From CAYLZO01 sp964387775 (GTDB lineage Bacteria; Chloroflexota; Anaerolineae; JAAYZQ01), in assembly GCA_964387775.1 (NCBI GenBank), contig CAYLZO010000235.1:1-7913 (forward strand): 7,913 nt of DNA, read 5' to 3'. How positions within the stretch are numbered: position 1 is the stretch's first letter; every line of letters starts with the position of its first letter. The notes below the pieces were generated by a model, which saw only the letters and a program-made list of their open reading frames with translations, ran no database searches and had not been told where the DNA came from. Both the position numbers and the translations under genes were made by a program. Of this stretch, positions 6,588-7,913 are shown piece after piece.

Positions 6588-7358
6588 ATGAAAACCTTGA
6601 AGCTGTTCAAACGACGAAAACACCAGCGCACGATCATGCTCAGTTTCCATTGCACGGCATGCGAACGCCCGTTCAAGCAGCGCGTTCGCAGGGTGTTCAT
6701 CGACCTGAACACCCTGGAGAAAAAACAAGCACAACCAACCTCGCAAGAACGCAGCGAGTTCATCATTCCCGAGCGCATTGTGTGTCCCAAGTGCCAGGCT
6801 GTAGACCAATTTGAGTTCGACACTGTGACCCGTGTCTTGTTGCAGGTGACGGTGCTGTCGGGTATCCTGACCAAACCAAATCCTGACGATCCGATCCAGC
6901 CGATCCGCTTCACCCGGTCGGATGGAACCCCCATGCATCCGCTGGATGGGCTCGAGATGTACGCTGAACAGGTGGCCTGCCAACCTGACCGCACAGCGGT
7001 GCGGGTCAAGTATGCCAACACCCTGCGCAGCCTGGGCTATATGGAAGAGGCCGAGGCTCAATATCGCGCCGCTCTGGAGCGTGATCCGGCAGCCATCGAG
7101 GCTCTGTTCAACCTGACAGCTCTCCATGTCCAACGAGGAGAAACCCAGGCCGCCTATGACTGTTTGCGCCGCGTGGTCGAGTGCGCGCCCCGAAGCCAGC
7201 ATCCCCAGAGAAAGGAATTTGCCCAGAGTGCGCGACTCGTGTTGGACGGCAAGAGCCAGATCGAGGATTTTGGAGTGACGCCCCCGACTTTGGGGCCAGG
7301 TGCGAAAGGGTCACGTCCCGGACGCCGAAAGAGGAAGAGAAACCGGAGATCGAAATGA
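6588..7358 (+). CDS. Zinc-ribbon and TPR protein with basic tail, function unknown
   Basis: From ATG 6588 this is 256 residues; a GTG at 6579 would add three. Neither start has a clear ribosome site, though GAAAGAG lies directly before the ATG. Residues 22-25 (CTAC) and 66-69 (CPKC) form a two-knuckle zinc-ribbon pattern. Two textbook 34-residue TPR units follow at 136-169 (YANTLRSLGYMEEAEAQYRA core) and 170-203, with a less regular helical stretch before them. The end, from about 244, is strongly basic (PGRRKRKRNRRSK). There is no signal peptide, so it should be cytoplasmic. The TPRs suggest a protein partner; the ribbon and basic tail could contact nucleic acid or ribosome, which is inference. 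The next gene starts inside its stop (ATGA), pointing to an operon and perhaps a complex. No named family recognised. Confidence 0.85.
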   Translation: MKTLKLFKRRKHQRTIMLSFHCTACERPFKQRVRRVFIDLNTLEKKQAQPTSQERSEFIIPERIVCPKCQAVDQFEFDTVTRVLLQVTVLSGILTKPNPDDPIQPIRFTRSDGTPMHPLDGLEMYAEQVACQPDRTAVRVKYANTLRSLGYMEEAEAQYRAALERDPAAIEALFNLTALHVQRGETQAAYDCLRRVVECAPRSQHPQRKEFAQSARLVLDGKSQIEDFGVTPPTLGPGAKGSRPGRRKRKRNRRSK

Positions 7359-7819
7359 CAAAGAAACGTTCACAAAGCAGAAGAAAAGAGGGAAAGCGTC
7401 CGGCAACCAGCAGTCCTATCTCTTCGACCGCCATAGCGGTGATGGAGCGGATCAGCGCCCCAGAACCAGGATACTTTGCTAAAGACAATGTCATCCGTCT
7501 TCTACAAGACAATGTCATCCGTCTTCTACAAGACAGTGTCATCCTGCACCAGGAGCCCGAGTTTGCCGACTTTTACCTGGATCCCAGGCAAACGCTGGAG
7601 GCCGCAGCGCGACACTTTCCCCGTCTCAGCCGCCGGTTGGAACGGGTGAGACGCCGGCATGAGGACAGAGCACGCCTTGTCTACGATGACTTTCGCATCG
7701 CCGTGCTCGACGACCTGGGCACACCCCAGTTCCGGCAAGAGTTGCGGCGCCGGCAAACGCGGTGCCTGAACCGCCTGCTGCGTAGTTTGACAATGTCACA
7801 TTCGATCGAACTGGCCTAA
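7355..7819 (+). CDS. Small basic helical protein coupled to the TPR gene, function unknown
   Basis: This 154-residue protein starts at ATG 7355, which overlaps the upstream TGA as ATGA. GGAG at 7345-7348 lies six bases before it. Although the frame is open further upstream, that part lies inside the TPR gene and is unlikely to be used. Residues 1-15 are lysine/arginine-rich (MTKKRSQSRRKEGKR). Residues 44-59 are an exact 8-residue duplication, DNVIRLLQ twice, followed by a partial third copy DSVIL. From about 75 on it looks alpha-helical and arginine-rich (RRLERVRRRHEDRARL, then QFRQELRRRQTRCLNRLLRS). No signal peptide, membrane span or known motif is visible. Coupling implies production in ratio with the TPR protein, possibly as its partner. 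The charge suggests nucleic-acid contact, but that is only inference. Confidence 0.75.
   Translation: MTKKRSQSRRKEGKRPATSSPISSTAIAVMERISAPEPGYFAKDNVIRLLQDNVIRLLQDSVILHQEPEFADFYLDPRQTLEAAARHFPRLSRRLERVRRRHEDRARLVYDDFRIAVLDDLGTPQFRQELRRRQTRCLNRLLRSLTMSHSIELA
7484..7544 (+). repeat. 24-bp tandem duplication with partial third copy, in frame
   Basis: The unit beginning GACAATGTCATCC occurs at 7484-7507 and identically at 7508-7531. A third partial copy, GACAGTGTCATCC, is at 7532-7544 with one difference. As the unit is a multiple of three, the frame is kept and adds eight residues (DNVIRLLQ) per copy. Identity of the two full copies indicates a recent duplication or an actively slipping tract. 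Confidence 0.95.
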
Positions 7820-7831
7820 AAGGTGCATTTG

Positions 7832-7845
7832 TGGCATAAATGCCA
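7832..7845. promoter_or_regulatory. Small palindrome upstream of the last gene
   Basis: TGGCAT, AA, ATGCCA form a perfect inverted repeat two bases before the ATG at 7848. An overlapping alternative pairs GCATTT (7825-7830) with AAATGC (7838-7843). In RNA it would cover the translation start region; in DNA it could be a protein site. It has no T-run, so it is not a terminator. Confidence 0.35.
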
Positions 7846-7847
7846 GC

Positions 7848-7913
7848 ATGAAGAGCAATGAATCGACAACAAAAGCGGTCCGTTGGGGCCTGCCGCCCCT
7901 TGAAGAAATCGAA
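7848..7913 (+). CDS. Start of a gene cut by the window end, unknown product
   Basis: ATG 7848 opens a frame that stays open for 22 codons to the window edge: MKSNESTTKAVRWGLPPLEE then IE. It lies 28 bases after the previous stop on the same strand, so it could be the third gene of the zinc-ribbon/TPR unit. No clear ribosome site precedes it, and the palindrome at 7832-7845 occupies that place. A competing ATG at 7858 in another frame (MNRQQKRSVG) is also open to the edge. I prefer 7848 because its translation looks more like a soluble protein N-terminus, but the evidence is thin. Confidence 0.4.
   Translation, partial: MKSNESTTKAVRWGLPPLEEIE

Noticed and set aside
7181..7354. Upstream extension of the small basic protein to an earlier start
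   Set aside because: It would overlap the TPR gene by about 180 bases. ATG 7355 has GGAG at good spacing and the standard ATGA overlap.
7484..7544. CRISPR array
   Set aside because: The repeats are directly adjacent with no spacers and lie in frame within a gene, so it is a simple tandem duplication.

Overview
The window reads as a piece of a GC-rich bacterial chromosome, most likely from a Chloroflexota lineage (Anaerolineae/Caldilineae type). Two things support this. The large secreted protein ends in YLPLVVRSDSG, a tail commonly seen on Chloroflexota exported proteins. The left edge holds debris of a parallel beta-helix gene with phrases (NCTVEIFSDDED, LLSGNGGYGVQI) also familiar from that phylum. 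No database search was possible, so the assignment is inference.

Layout. Positions 1-606 hold no intact gene: a strong GC hairpin (92-120), then a frame-broken remnant of a beta-helix surface protein (138-606). Overlapping its end is a perfect-consensus sigma70-type promoter (593-621, TTGACA-17-TATAAT), followed directly by a perfect 24-bp palindrome (622-645). This drives a two-gene unit: a TetR-family repressor (745-1347) and a 1640-residue secreted protein (1357-6279). The repressor's stop codon lies inside the Shine-Dalgarno sequence of the secreted-protein gene. The secreted protein is built as signal peptide, seven-repeat TolB/PD40-like propeller, CARDB, Ig-like segment, unrecognised beta-rich region, a second Trp-rich propeller-like array, three CARDB domains and the YLPLV tail. 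The first propeller is clearly lower in GC than the rest, and the change falls at a domain boundary.

Positions 6280-6587 hold no intact gene. They contain a 161-bp element bounded by near-perfect 25-bp terminal inverted repeats (MITE-like) and a short open frame that looks like the tail of a lost gene. A second compact unit on the same strand follows: a CxxC/CxxC zinc-ribbon plus TPR protein (6588-7358), a small basic protein coupled to it by ATGA overlap (7355-7819) and carrying a fresh 24-bp tandem duplication, and the first 22 codons of a third gene (7848-7913) behind a small palindrome.

Working model (inference): the TetR protein binds the palindrome over its own start site, and so sets its own level and that of the surface-exposed multidomain protein. 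The right-hand unit is a separate cytoplasmic operon of unknown role.
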